This document shows positions 8,311 to 17,371 of a stretch of 64,000 nucleotides of DNA, piece by piece. The stretch is from Flavobacterium sp. MFBS3-15. Lineage in GTDB: Bacteria; Bacteroidota; Bacteroidia; Flavobacteriales; Flavobacteriaceae. Below the pieces are notes generated by a model, which was given only the letters and a program-made list of their open reading frames with translations, had not been told where the DNA came from and did no database searches. The DNA lies in NCBI RefSeq assembly GCF_026107645.2, contig NZ_JAPCHV010000019.1:1-64000 (forward strand), in the 5' to 3' direction. The first letter of the stretch is position 1. The number at the start of each line of letters is the position of its first letter. The position numbers were made by a program, and so were the translations under genes.

Positions 8311-8362
8311 GCCTCACCCCCAACCCCTCTCCAAAGGAGAAGGGAGCAGCTTCACTCTTGCC
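8311..8362 (+). repeat. Module B intergenic repeat
   Basis: A single B module (CTCACCCCCAACCCCTCTCC, then AAAGGAGAAGGGAGCAGC) just upstream of rpiB. It is separated from the AT-rich gap that follows. Confidence 0.85.
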
Positions 8363-8399
8363 TATTATCCCAAATATGTTCACTATAAGGTTAAAAAAA

Positions 8400-9012
8400 T
8401 CACATTAAAATCTGTTCAATTCCATTCTCCCGTGTTTCAAGAATGTAATGTTCTAATACCTCCTTAAAAATCAATTATTTACACAACCATTACATTTTAC
8501 ATGCCTAACAATATAGTACTAAATATGTTAAAATACTATACTGTTGATAAATATAAAAATACCCTGAAAATAAAGCGTTTGTATTTTAACAATTATTGTT
8601 GATAACTAAAAATGAAAAAAGAGAAGTTTTTTCAGGATTGGACAGAATTTTTTCTAAGGCGAAATGCAAACCACATTTCCAAATTTATTTCTTACAATTT
8701 TGTTGGAATGTTATGAAAAGGTTAACACGATTTATTAACAGGAATTAACAAACTTACTTATCACAAATCGGTATCGTAAAGCAGAAATTAACCATTGTTG
8801 ATAACCTGTCACGAAAATTACGAAATCACTTCATTTTAATCTGTTTACGTTTTCTTAACATTGTTGACACCTTTGTACAACTTTATATAAGTTGTAAGAA
8901 GCGGTGTTTACGTAAAAAGTTATTGGCACTATTAACAAGCAATCATAACCATCAAAAATTTTAAATTTTAAAAAATCTTTTTTTGTTGTTTTTAATAACT
9001 GTTGAAAACCTT
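8400..9012. other. AT-rich gap with TGTTGATAA boxes, candidate origin
   Basis: About 0.6 kb without any gene. It has three perfect TGTTGATAA nonamers (8542-8550, 8597-8605 and 8796-8804; reverse complement TTATCAACA, one base from the E. coli DnaA box TTATCCACA). Weaker variants are at 8862-8870 (TGTTGACAC) and 9000-9008 (TGTTGAAAA). The right end has a near-pure A/T stretch (8953-8999) suited to strand opening. The nearest large core genes point away on both sides (rpiB, tex left; rnr right). It could be oriC or a DnaA-titration/regulatory cluster; no search was possible. Confidence 0.5.
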
Positions 9013-9020
9013 TTCAGCTT

Positions 9021-9260
9021 TCAGACGATTTTTAAATTTTGGTCGGAGGTAAACTGGTCAAGGATCTCTTTTACGGTGTCGAGGTCGTTGGGGTGCACTT
9101 TCAGGCGGATGCCCCCGAAAGCGTGCGAGTACATGGGAGCTATGCCGGCCATGGCTTCATTTTCGAAATAATGGTTGATGCCCGCTTCCTGCAGCAGGTG
9201 TTTTATAACGGTTATTTCGTGTGGGTAGGTAAAGACTGCGGCGGTAACGAAGTGGTTCAT
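9021..9260 (-). CDS. DUF2007 domain protein
   Basis: A 79-residue soluble protein matching the DUF2007 pattern: an N-terminal strand, a helix (PHEITVIKHLLQEAGI), a short strand (NHYFENEA) and a C-terminal helix (PNDLDTVKEILDQF). The family is annotated as putative signal-transducing and resembles a small ferredoxin-like fold; no function is established. It sits on minus at the right edge of the box-rich gap and reads into it. Confidence 0.8.
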   Translation of the reverse strand: MNHFVTAAVFTYPHEITVIKHLLQEAGINHYFENEAMAGIAPMYSHAFGGIRLKVHPNDLDTVKEILDQFTSDQNLKIV

Positions 9261-9380
9261 GGTGCTGTATTATTACGTAAAGCCTGCATAAATTTACGTA
9301 TTTAAAAGTTATTATTTCATTAAAGGTAGGGACTTATCTGATTGTTCTTCGTAATTTTCAGCCATTATTTAAGAAAAATT

Positions 9381-11564
9381 ATGAGCAGAAAGAACGGAAA
9401 ACCGTCAGCTAAAAAGGAAAAGGACTTTTCCAGGAAGATTTACAAGATACTTGCCAAAGACCCAAACAAGTCATTCAACTACAAACAGATAGCCGCAATA
9501 CTGGAACTTGACGATACCAAAAGCAGGAACGAGATCATTAAGGAACTGAAGATTCTCGCCTCGCAGGAACAGATCGAGGAGATTGACCGCGGAAAGTATA
9601 AAGTGATATCCAAAGCTGATTATGTAGAAGGCACAATAGACATGACAAGCAGGAAAACTGCCTATTTTGTTTCGCCCGACCTTGAGGACGATGTATTTAT
9701 CCCGACCAATAACCTGAACAAGGCCCTTGATAAGGACAAAGTAAAAGTGTACATATACAACCGCCGCCGTGGCAGAAGGCCTGAAGGCGAGGTAGTAGAA
9801 ATACTGGAACGCCACAAAACGGAATTCGTTGGCGTTATCGACATACAGAAGAATTTTGCCTTTGTGGCAACCGCCAACCCAAAGATGTACACCGACATCT
9901 TCATCCCTAAGAATAAATTGGGCGAGGCTGAAAACGGCGATGTCGTGCTGGTGAAAATGGAAGACTGGCCGGCCAAAGCAGACAGCCCTTTCGGGGAAGT
10001 GATCCGCGTACTGGGCAAGCCGGGCGAGCACAATACCGAGATCCACGCGATCCTGGCCGAATACGGATTGCCGTATGATTTTCCTATTGATGTAGAGGTA
10101 TTTGCGCAAAAGCTGGATACCGAAATACATGAGGAGGAAATTGCCCGAAGGAGGGACATGCGCAAGACGCTGACCTTTACCATTGACCCAAAGGATGCCA
10201 AGGACTTTGATGATGCATTATCCTTTGAAAAGCTGGACAACGGCAACTATGAGATAGGCATCCACATTGCCGATGTTTCGCATTATTTGCAGGAAGGGAC
10301 AATACTGGATGAAGAGGCCTACAAGCGGGCCACATCGGTATACCTGGTAGACAGGGTAGTGCCGATGCTCCCTGAGGTGCTGTCGAACTTTGCATGTTCG
10401 CTGCGCCCGCATGAGGAGAAATATACCTTCTCGGCAGTGTTTGAGATCAATGAAAAGGCTGATGTAGTAAACCAATGGTTTGGGCGTACGGTCATTTATT
10501 CGGACCAGCGCTTTGCCTACGAAGAAGCACAATACATCATAGAAACGCAGAGCGCCACCATACCGGCCGAAGTATCCCTGACCGGGGAAACCTATACCAT
10601 AAGCGAAGATATTCGCAATGCAACGCTTAAAATGAACGAGCTGGCTAAAATCATGCGCAGGAAGCGAATGGCCAACGGCGCCATTTCCTTTGATAAGGTT
10701 GAAGTGAAATTCCACCTGAATGAACAGGCCGAGCCAACCGGAGTGTACTTCAAGGAGGCTAAAGATTCTAACCACCTGATCGAGGAATTCATGCTTTTAG
10801 CTAACCGGAAAGTAGCTGAATTCATTGGCAAACAAAAGAAAACATTTGTATACCGTATCCACGAGGAACCGAATGAGGATAAGTTGATTGCCCTGCAAAC
10901 AGTGATATCCAAATTTGGCTACAGCATCAACTTCAAATCCAAGAGCCTGATATCAAAATCACTGAATACGTTGTTACAGGACGTGCAGGGCAAAAAGGAG
11001 CAGAACCTTGTAGATACCCTCGCCATCCGAAGTATGAGCAAGGCCAAGTATTCTACCCAAAATATTGGGCATTACGGGCTTGCGTTTGATTATTATTCGC
11101 ATTTTACCTCTCCCATACGCCGTTACCCGGATGTAATGGCGCACCGATTGCTGCAGTATTACATTGACGGAGGGAAATCGGTTGATGAGGAAACGTATGA
11201 AGTGATGTGTGCCCACTCCAGCGATATGGAGAACCTGGCCGCCAGTGCCGAGCGTGACAGTATCAAGTACATGCAGGTAAAATATATGCTTGACCATAAG
11301 GATGAGGAATTCCTGGGTGTTATTTCCGGTGTGACCGAATGGGGTATTTATGTGGAAATTGTGTCGAATAAGTGCGAAGGCATGTGCCGTATCCGCGAAA
11401 TAAGGGACGATTATTACACTTTTGATGAGAAACAGTATGCATTGGTAGGCGAGGTAACGCACAACATCCTGCAGCTGGGCGACGAGGTTTACGTAAAAGT
11501 AAAGAACGCCGACCTGGTTAAGAAACAGCTTGATTTTACTTTTTTAAAGAAAAAAGGGGAGTAA
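9381..11564 (+). CDS. rnr: Ribonuclease R
   Basis: A 727-residue 3'-5' exoribonuclease that degrades structured RNA. Order: N-terminal winged helix, tandem cold-shock domains, the RNB catalytic domain with TIDPKDAKDFDDALS (metal-binding Asp residues) and the SPIRRYPDVMAHRLL motif, and a C-terminal S1 domain (GVISGVTEWGIYVEI) with a basic tail. I chose the ATG at 9381 (MSRKNGK), which gives the usual basic start; the longer frame from 9342 adds 13 non-conserved residues. It is the first large plus-strand gene right of the candidate origin. Confidence 0.96.
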   Translation: MSRKNGKPSAKKEKDFSRKIYKILAKDPNKSFNYKQIAAILELDDTKSRNEIIKELKILASQEQIEEIDRGKYKVISKADYVEGTIDMTSRKTAYFVSPDLEDDVFIPTNNLNKALDKDKVKVYIYNRRRGRRPEGEVVEILERHKTEFVGVIDIQKNFAFVATANPKMYTDIFIPKNKLGEAENGDVVLVKMEDWPAKADSPFGEVIRVLGKPGEHNTEIHAILAEYGLPYDFPIDVEVFAQKLDTEIHEEEIARRRDMRKTLTFTIDPKDAKDFDDALSFEKLDNGNYEIGIHIADVSHYLQEGTILDEEAYKRATSVYLVDRVVPMLPEVLSNFACSLRPHEEKYTFSAVFEINEKADVVNQWFGRTVIYSDQRFAYEEAQYIIETQSATIPAEVSLTGETYTISEDIRNATLKMNELAKIMRRKRMANGAISFDKVEVKFHLNEQAEPTGVYFKEAKDSNHLIEEFMLLANRKVAEFIGKQKKTFVYRIHEEPNEDKLIALQTVISKFGYSINFKSKSLISKSLNTLLQDVQGKKEQNLVDTLAIRSMSKAKYSTQNIGHYGLAFDYYSHFTSPIRRYPDVMAHRLLQYYIDGGKSVDEETYEVMCAHSSDMENLAASAERDSIKYMQVKYMLDHKDEEFLGVISGVTEWGIYVEIVSNKCEGMCRIREIRDDYYTFDEKQYALVGEVTHNILQLGDEVYVKVKNADLVKKQLDFTFLKKKGE

Positions 11565-11572
11565 ATTTAGTT

Positions 11573-11660
11573 TGTCACTTCGAGCGCAGCCGGGAAGAAA
11601 AAATAAACGGAAACGCCGCATTTCGACTGCGCTCAATGTGACATTTCCGTTTATTTTTTC
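11573..11660. terminator. Two interleaved palindromes after rnr
   Basis: Arm A at 11573-11588 pairs with A' at 11627-11642 (GTCAC..GCGCAG with CTGCGC..GTGAC). Arm B at 11597-11613 pairs perfectly over 17 bp with B' at 11644-11660. The order A-B-A'-B' means both stems cannot form as simple hairpins together. B/B' ends in a T-rich tract and is a likely terminator for rnr. A/A' belongs to the module F repeat family. Confidence 0.7.
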
Positions 11661-11747
11661 AAATGTATAAAAACCAAAACTGTAACACTGGCGTACTTTT
11701 TGAGTCTTTATTAGAAATTTCGAATACCTATTCAAAAAACAGAGAGT

Positions 11748-12428
11748 ATGAAAAAGTTTATTGTAATCGCATTTTTAGTGCTGGGGCAAATGCTTTCGGC
11801 ACAGATAACCAAAACGATAGGGGAGTTTACCACTATCCGCGCCTTTGACCAGATCGATGTAACGCTGATAAAATCGGATAAGAATGAGGTGATCATCAAC
11901 GGTTCGCGTAAGGATGATGTAGAAATCGTTACCAAGAACGACGAATTGAAAATCCGTATGAAGCTGACCAAGCTGCTTAAAGGAGAAGACGTTAGCGTTA
12001 CGGTATATTACACAGGAAAGATCAATCAGGTAGAAGCCAGTGAAGGTGCCAGGATAGCATCGCAGGATAAATTTATTTCTACTGCATTTGAACTGAATGC
12101 TAAAGAAGGTGCTGAAATAAAGCTAAACCTTGAGGTACAAAAACTGAAATCGAAAGCAAATTCAGGAGGCATACTTGATATTTCGGGCACGGCAGGCAAT
12201 CATGATGCTTTGGTAACTTCGGGTGGTATTTTAAGAATGAGGAGCCTGGAAACCAACCAGACTGCCATAACCATCAATGCCGGGGGCGAAGCTGATGTGT
12301 ATGCAAGCGAATATGTTGAAGCCAAAACAAGGGCAGGAGGCGATATCAATATTTACGGCAACCCTAAGCAGGTAGACCAAAAAGAGTTTGCCGGTGGCAG
12401 GATAAAGATAATAGGACAATCACAATAA
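11748..12428 (+). CDS. GIN-domain (DUF2807) secreted protein, first copy
   Basis: A 226-residue protein with a signal peptide (MKKFIVIAFLVLGQMLSAQ) followed by a repetitive beta-rich domain of the head-GIN/DUF2807 type: short strands ending in Gly, and late motifs such as GGEADVYASEYVEAKTRAGGD and IYGNPKQVD. The family is labelled putative auto-transporter adhesin but lacks proof; it probably forms a beta-solenoid in the periplasm or at the outer membrane. The next gene is a paralog. Confidence 0.85.
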   Translation: MKKFIVIAFLVLGQMLSAQITKTIGEFTTIRAFDQIDVTLIKSDKNEVIINGSRKDDVEIVTKNDELKIRMKLTKLLKGEDVSVTVYYTGKINQVEASEGARIASQDKFISTAFELNAKEGAEIKLNLEVQKLKSKANSGGILDISGTAGNHDALVTSGGILRMRSLETNQTAITINAGGEADVYASEYVEAKTRAGGDINIYGNPKQVDQKEFAGGRIKIIGQSQ

Positions 12429-12447
12429 GTATTTTAACACAGGATAT

Positions 12448-12490
12448 AAATCCGGTTACAGGAAATTTTTACTTGTAACCGGATTTTTTT
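12448..12490 (+). terminator. Rho-independent terminator
   Basis: A 13-bp stem (AAATCCGGTTACA at 12448-12460 with TGTAACCGGATTT at 12474-12486) followed by T residues, between the two GIN-domain genes, so each is probably its own transcription unit. Confidence 0.85.
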
Positions 12491-12567
12491 ATGCAAACTG
12501 TAACATTGTAAAATGTTTGAGGTCTTTTGTTTTAAATTAATATTTCAATATAAAAAAAAACAACATT

Positions 12568-13209
12568 ATGAAAGCATTATACTTAGCAGCAGCCCTTGTG
12601 GCATTCCAGTTTGCATCGGCACAAAAAACACAGGAACTTAAAGATTTTATAAATGTTGCCATTAAAGGTGATATCCAGATGAAGCTCGTGAAAAGCAATA
12701 CCAATAAAGCAGTTTATGAAGCAGGAGATGATGAACTGACCATTGAACAGGACGGAAACAGTGTAGTTTTTGATGGGGATGGCATGGTAACATTATATTA
12801 TAAAGGCGAACTGGAAGGCATTGCTGCCGGTGCTGATACGCAGGTAGCAGGATCGGATGAGATAAAAGGCAAGTCGTTTAACCTGGCTGCCGCTGCCGAC
12901 AGCCAGGTGAGCCTGAAGCTGAATGTACAATCGCTTATGCTGGCTGCAGGTTCGGATGCCCAGGTAAGCATTAAAGGTAAAACAAAAGAAATGACGGTTA
13001 CCATAGGGTCTGACGCTGAGCTCGATGCAAAAGACTTTGTAGCTGAAGATGCCATGGTTACCATAGGGTCAGATGGCCAGGCCGAGATACAGGTGAAAGG
13101 TGCGGTTACCGCCACGGTAGGATCTGACGGGCAGCTGACCATATACGGAAACCCTAAAAAAGTGAATGAAACCAAGGGTTCTGACGCAGAGATAACACTG
13201 GTAAAATAA
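12568..13209 (+). CDS. GIN-domain (DUF2807) secreted protein, second copy
   Basis: A 213-residue paralog of the preceding gene. Signal peptide MKALYLAAALVAFQFASAQ, then a beta-solenoid-like region with regularly spaced GSDAQ/GSDAE/GSDGQ turns (AAGSDAQVSIKGKTKE, TIGSDAELDAKDF, TIGSDGQAEIQVKG) and the shared ending IYGNPKKV. The turns are more acidic and more regular than in the first copy, which suggests divergence after duplication. Function unknown. Confidence 0.85.
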   Translation: MKALYLAAALVAFQFASAQKTQELKDFINVAIKGDIQMKLVKSNTNKAVYEAGDDELTIEQDGNSVVFDGDGMVTLYYKGELEGIAAGADTQVAGSDEIKGKSFNLAAAADSQVSLKLNVQSLMLAAGSDAQVSIKGKTKEMTVTIGSDAELDAKDFVAEDAMVTIGSDGQAEIQVKGAVTATVGSDGQLTIYGNPKKVNETKGSDAEITLVK

Positions 13210-13230
13210 TTTTTTTTAATAGTAGTTGAA

Positions 13231-13264
13231 AGGCCCGGGAGCGATATGTTTCCGGGTTTTTTGT
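13231..13264 (+). terminator. Terminator after second GIN-domain gene
   Basis: A short GC stem (CCCGG at 13234-13238 with CCGGG at 13252-13256) followed by a run of T residues. Confidence 0.6.
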
Positions 13265-13280
13265 TTTATTCAGTACTGGT

Positions 13281-13425
13281 TTTTACCACAAGGATCACAA
13301 AGTTTTTTCACAAAGTACACAGGTTAGACACTTTTTGAAGGGCACAAGGTTACGCTTCGCTTTGTGCTCCTTATACGTACATCTTTGTGACATTAGCGTA
13401 ATTCCTTGCGACCCTTGTGGTAAAA
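13281..13425. repeat. Module G inverted-repeat element
   Basis: A 145-bp element bounded by a 13-bp inverted repeat (TTTTACCACAAGG at the left, its complement at the right). Inside are several CACAAAG/CTTTGTG-type half repeats. It fills most of the 319-base gap before the LysE-type gene. Confidence 0.7.
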
Positions 13426-13528
13426 TAAAAAGAGATGGCCTGCCATTATGATTAATCCGTGCTCCAAAAAAATAACTGTTTTTATTTAAAAATTTAAAAT
13501 TGTAACTTGCCTTCTTAATCGTTACTTA

Positions 13529-14215
13529 ATGTTAGAGGACATTTTCAGCGCTATTCCGCTTGGTTTTTTCCTGAGTGTCATGCCCGGCGCCGTATTTTTT
13601 GTATTGCTGGAAACCAGTGTTATTAAGGGCTTTAGGTCGGCCGTGGCGTTTGATCTTGGTGCTATCACTTCAGATATTGTTTTTATTCTCATTGCTTATT
13701 TCAGCAGCTACAAGCTACTGGAAAAAATAAAGGACGAACCTGCCCTGTTCATCTTTGGAGGGCTTATCATGCTTACGTATGGGCTGATTTCCTTCTTTAA
13801 AATAAGGAAAACCTCAAAAAACGAACTTATAGACGATGCCTCCCGGGATATTATCAAAAAAGATTATTTCAGCCTCTTTGCAAAAGGTTTTTTACTCAAT
13901 TTCATCAATATTGGTGTGCTGGGTTTCTGGCTGGCCATCATCATTACCTGGGGCCCGCAACTGGATCTCAAACCATCAAGGATATTTATTTTCTTTACTT
14001 CCGTAATTGCAACATATTTCATTATCGATATTGGCAAGATAATGCTGGCCAAGCAGCTGCGCAGCAAGCTTACCATGAAGAATATCACCAAGATAAAGCA
14101 GGGCATAAGCATTATCCTGATGGTTTTTGGCTTGGCGCTTTTGATACAGGGATGGTTTCCAAAAGAGAGTACTAAAATGATTGAGCAGTTTGAAAACCAG
14201 GCTGCTGCTGAATGA
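13529..14215 (+). CDS. LysE/RhtB family amino-acid exporter
   Basis: A 228-residue inner-membrane protein with about six hydrophobic segments. The N-terminal PLGFFLSVMPGAVFFVLLE pattern (helix 1 with a Pro-Gly break) and the following GFRSAVAFDLGAITSD correspond to the LysE family signature. Members export amino acids or derivatives using the proton motive force; the substrate cannot be deduced. No neighbouring regulator gene is present. Confidence 0.85.
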   Translation: MLEDIFSAIPLGFFLSVMPGAVFFVLLETSVIKGFRSAVAFDLGAITSDIVFILIAYFSSYKLLEKIKDEPALFIFGGLIMLTYGLISFFKIRKTSKNELIDDASRDIIKKDYFSLFAKGFLLNFINIGVLGFWLAIIITWGPQLDLKPSRIFIFFTSVIATYFIIDIGKIMLAKQLRSKLTMKNITKIKQGISIILMVFGLALLIQGWFPKESTKMIEQFENQAAAE

Positions 14216-14227
14216 TTTCAGATTTTT

Positions 14228-14287
14228 GATTAACCACCCCGCCTTTCAGGCACCCCTCCATGGGAGGGGAAAAGCTACACCCGGATG
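14228..14287 (+). repeat. Module D intergenic repeat
   Basis: AACCACCCCGCC..AGGCACCCCTCC followed by a GGGAGGGGAA palindrome arm and AAGCTACAC. It is the only single D module seen; the others, at 57.1-59.0 kb, occur as inverted pairs. Confidence 0.8.
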
Positions 14288-14337
14288 ATCTGAAACTGTA
14301 AACTTTGTAACTTTGTATTTCAATAAATAAACTCAAA

Positions 14338-14697
14338 ATGGGCACTATAAAACTCCAAAATATACGCACCTTTTCCTACCACGGTTGCCTGGTTGAGGAA
14401 AGTAAAATTGGGTCTGATTACAGGGTTGATCTTGAAATAAAGGCAGATCTCCGTAAATCCATGGAAACCGATGAACTGGCCGATACTGTAGATTATGTTC
14501 AGCTGAATAAGATTGTAGTAGAAGAAATGGCCATACGCTCCAAACTCCTGGAACATGTGGCACAGCGCATCGTGAAAAGAATTTTTAGCGAATTGCCAGA
14601 AGTTTCAAGGATAGTCCTTTCAGTTTCAAAGCTTAACCCTCCCATTGGTGGTGACGTAGAGGCAGTAACCATCCAGCTGGAAGAATACCGTACCTGA
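14338..14697 (+). CDS. folB: Dihydroneopterin aldolase
   Basis: A 119-residue cytoplasmic folate-pathway enzyme that converts 7,8-dihydroneopterin to 6-hydroxymethyl-dihydropterin. The family signature is visible: IRTFSYHGCLVEESKIG near the start with the conserved Gly-Cys/Gly, VDYVQLNKIV in the middle, the helix LLEHVAQRI with the substrate-binding Glu, and the C-terminal KLNPPIGGDVEAVTI. A TAACTTTG -7-like element is at 14308-14315. It precedes tRNA-Cys and glnS but is not linked to them functionally. Confidence 0.93.
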   Translation: MGTIKLQNIRTFSYHGCLVEESKIGSDYRVDLEIKADLRKSMETDELADTVDYVQLNKIVVEEMAIRSKLLEHVAQRIVKRIFSELPEVSRIVLSVSKLNPPIGGDVEAVTIQLEEYRT

Positions 14698-14725
14698 TTT
14701 TTATTGCACTTTATATTGATTTTTC

Positions 14726-14755
14726 TTGCGTTAGTGTAAAATATATGTAAATTTG
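14726..14755 (+). promoter_or_regulatory. Bacteroidota-type promoter of tRNA-Cys
   Basis: TTG at 14726-14728, 19-base spacer, TAAATTTG at 14748-14755, an exact match to the TTG/TAnnTTTG consensus. Transcription would start a few bases before the tRNA at 14770. Confidence 0.75.
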
Positions 14756-14769
14756 CCATCCATATTTAT

Positions 14770-14840
14770 GGCATCTTGGCCGAGGGGCTAGGCACAGGTC
14801 TGCAAAACCTGCTACAGCGGTTCGAATCCGCTAGATGCCT
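14770..14840 (+). tRNA. tRNA-Cys (GCA)
   Basis: The acceptor arms GGCATCT (14770-14776) and AGATGCC (14833-14839) pair perfectly and are followed by discriminator T. The anticodon arm CAGGT-CTGCAAA-ACCTG carries GCA at 14802-14804, and the TTCGAATC loop is present. CCA is not encoded. Length is 71 bases. Confidence 0.97.
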
Positions 14841-14843
14841 CAT

Positions 14844-14872
14844 AAAAGCTGTCTGCAAAGGCAGCTTTTTTT
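14844..14872 (+). terminator. Terminator of tRNA-Cys
   Basis: AAAAGCTG (14844-14851) pairs with CAGCTTTT (14862-14869) and is followed by T residues directly after the tRNA. Confidence 0.85.
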
Positions 14873-14979
14873 GTTTTTTCCGGGTTTACTCAACTCCAAA
14901 CCCTGAACTCCAAACCTGAAACTTTAAACTAAGTACCTCAGAAACTTTTTACTATTTTTGCACTTCATACAAAAAAACT

Positions 14980-16665
14980 ATGTCAACTGAAGAAAGGTCG
15001 CTCAATTTCATAGAGCATATCATTGAAGAAGATTTAACTAACGGACTGCCCAATGACAAGCTGCGTTTTCGATTTCCGCCGGAGCCGAATGGCTACCTGC
15101 ATGTGGGCCACGCCAGCGCCATTTGCCTGAACTTTGGGCTGGGGCTAAAGTACAACGCGCCTGTAAACCTGCGTTTTGACGATACCAATCCTGCCAAGGA
15201 AGAGCAGGAGTATGTAGATGCGATAAAGAAAGATGTGCAATGGCTTGGCTATGAATGGGCTGAGGAACGCTATGCGTCCGACTATTTCCAGGAACTGTAT
15301 GACTGGGCCGTGGAGTTCATCAAAAAAGGAGTTGCCTATGTTGACAGCCAGTCGTCGGAAGAGATGGCGAAGCAAAAGGGCACTCCCACACAGCCCGGTA
15401 CCAACAGCCCTTACAGGGACCGTTCTGTAGAAGAAAACCTCGACCTTTTTGAACGCATGAAAAATGGAGAATTCCCGGAAGGTACGCATATCCTTAGGGC
15501 GAAGATCGACATGGCATCGAGCAACATGCTGATGCGCGACCCCATCATGTACCGGATACTCCATGCGCACCACCACCGTACCGGCGATAAATGGTGCATT
15601 TACCCGATGTATGACTGGGCACATGGCGAAAGCGATTATATCGAACAGGTATCACACTCACTGTGTACGCTGGAATTCCTGCCGCACAGGGAACTTTACG
15701 ACTGGTTTCTTAACCAGATATATGACAGCGCGAAAGTGCGCCCTAAACAGCGCGAATTTGCCCGCCGCAACCTGAGCCATACTGTGGTTAGCAAGCGTAA
15801 ACTGCTGCAATTGGTAACCGAAGGGCATGTAACCGGCTGGGACGACCCGAGGATGAGTACCATTTCCGGTATGAGGAGAAGGGGTTACCCGCCAATGGCT
15901 ATCCGTAATTTTGCCGACACCATAGGCATCGCCAAGCGTACCAACCTTATCGATGTATCGCTGCTTGAATTCTGCGTAAGGGAAGAGTTGAACAAGACCG
16001 CACCGCGTGTGATGGCAGTGCTTGACCCTGTGAAACTGATAATTACTAATTACCCGGAAGGACAGGAAGAATGGCTTGAAGCAGAGAATAACCCTGAAGA
16101 CGAAAGCGCAGGTTTCCGAGAAGTGCCTTTTTCACGTGAATTGTACATTGAGCGTGAAGACTTTATGGAAAATGCCAACAGCAAATATTTCCGACTGACT
16201 TTAGGAAAAGAAGTACGACTTAAGAATGCTTACATCATCAAAGGCGAAAGCGTGGTTAAGGATGCCGATGGCAACATTACCGAAATACACTGTACCTATG
16301 ATGCCGACAGTCGTAGCGGCAGCGGCACTGAAGCCAGCATGCGCAAGATAAAGGGTACTATCCATTGGGTATCCATACAGCATGCTGTTACTGCTGAAGT
16401 AAGGGTGTACGACAGGCTTTTCAGCAACGAAGCACCGGACGGTGACAAGGATGTGGACTTTAAAACGTTCATCAACCCTAATTCATTGGAGGTCATTACA
16501 GGATACCTGGAACCAAGCCTGAAAAGCGCTGAGGCGGGGGAGAGGTACCAGTTTCAAAGGCTTGGCTACTTCTGTGTAGACCCGGATACTAATGCCGAAA
16601 AGATTGTTTTCAACAAAACGGTCGGGCTTAGGGATACATGGGCGAAAATCGAGAGTAAGGAGTAA
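14980..16665 (+). CDS. glnS: Glutaminyl-tRNA synthetase
   Basis: A 561-residue class I synthetase that charges tRNA-Gln directly with glutamine. The HIGH motif appears as [15 protein letters not shown] and the KMSKS loop as VVSKRKL. Next comes the alpha-bundle [20 protein letters not shown] and the C-terminal beta-barrel anticodon-binding region. Length matches bacterial GlnRS. A TATTTTTG -7-like element is at 14953-14960. With gltX also present, this organism does not need the transamidation route for Gln-tRNA. Confidence 0.96.
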   Translation: MSTEERSLNFIEHIIEEDLTNGLPNDKLRFRFPPEPNGYLHVGHASAICLNFGLGLKYNAPVNLRFDDTNPAKEEQEYVDAIKKDVQWLGYEWAEERYASDYFQELYDWAVEFIKKGVAYVDSQSSEEMAKQKGTPTQPGTNSPYRDRSVEENLDLFERMKNGEFPEGTHILRAKIDMASSNMLMRDPIMYRILHAHHHRTGDKWCIYPMYDWAHGESDYIEQVSHSLCTLEFLPHRELYDWFLNQIYDSAKVRPKQREFARRNLSHTVVSKRKLLQLVTEGHVTGWDDPRMSTISGMRRRGYPPMAIRNFADTIGIAKRTNLIDVSLLEFCVREELNKTAPRVMAVLDPVKLIITNYPEGQEEWLEAENNPEDESAGFREVPFSRELYIEREDFMENANSKYFRLTLGKEVRLKNAYIIKGESVVKDADGNITEIHCTYDADSRSGSGTEASMRKIKGTIHWVSIQHAVTAEVRVYDRLFSNEAPDGDKDVDFKTFINPNSLEVITGYLEPSLKSAEAGERYQFQRLGYFCVDPDTNAEKIVFNKTVGLRDTWAKIESKE

Positions 16666-16689
16666 TCCATTTTTTATAAAAGAGTGAAG

Positions 16690-16717
16690 ACCGATAGTTA
16701 ATAGCTATCGGTTTTTT
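16690..16717 (+). terminator. Terminator of glnS
   Basis: ACCGATAG (16690-16697) pairs with CTATCGGT (16705-16712) and is followed by T residues. Confidence 0.85.
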
Positions 16718-17020
16718 ATTATAGATTATTCTGATTGATTTCTGATTGAAAACGAATATTTCTAATTATTGTTTTTTGTAATGATTACATCAAAAATGAT
16801 TAGTAATAACTATTAAAAGCAACCTCCACACGTTCGATTTAAGATAATAATTTTTGTAGGAAATAAAAGTGTTCGCCTACAAGCGAAAAAACGCAGCAAA
16901 TCGCTTTATTTTTAGTTTTCACATTCTTTAGCGTTCAATTAACTACACATTAACATCCTACAAAAATTTATTTGCCGTATCTTTATAAAAAGAAATTATT
17001 AATTCAAAAAAAGAAATATT
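16718..17020. other. Gap upstream of the YtxH operon
   Basis: About 300 AT-rich bases with no gene and no repeat module. A weak -7-like TATCTTTA lies near 16978. It probably holds the promoter of the three-gene operon that follows; nothing more can be seen. Confidence 0.4.
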
Positions 17021-17368
17021 ATGGCTGGTAAAACAGGAACTATAGTGGCCGTGCTTGCAGGCGCGGCAGTTGGAGCAGCATTAGGAATTTTGTTTGCCCC
17101 GGATGAGGGATCTAAAACAAGGAAAAAAATCAGGGATGGTGTTGGCTCTAAAGCTGACGAGATAAAAGATAAGCTGAGTGACCTTACTGAAGCTGTAAAA
17201 AGCAAATTCGGTGGCGCTAAGCAAGATCTTGAATCTACCCTTGATAACCTTGTTTCAAATGTAGAAAGCAAAAAAGATGAGATCATCGATGCCCTTGAGC
17301 GCAAACTGGAAGAGCTGAAAAGCAGCAAGGCAGCAGCTGCCAACGGAAACTCCGCTGGCGGTAAATAA
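17021..17368 (+). CDS. YtxH domain protein
   Basis: A 115-residue protein with an N-terminal glycine/alanine-rich membrane segment (VAVLAGAAVGAALGILFAP) followed by DEGSKTRKKI, the YtxH signature, and then a long charged amphipathic helix. The family is linked to envelope and general stress in Firmicutes and is common in Bacteroidota, with unknown mechanism. It is the first of three tightly packed genes (3-base gap to the next), all small and membrane-related. Confidence 0.88.
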   Translation: MAGKTGTIVAVLAGAAVGAALGILFAPDEGSKTRKKIRDGVGSKADEIKDKLSDLTEAVKSKFGGAKQDLESTLDNLVSNVESKKDEIIDALERKLEELKSSKAAAANGNSAGGK

Positions 17369-17371
17369 TTT

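Noticed and set aside
16127..16142. TTTTTCACGTGAATTG in glnS considered as a seventh parS-like site
   Set aside because: Only the CACGTG core and two flanking bases fit; the outer bases do not match, and it lies 9 kb from the cluster.
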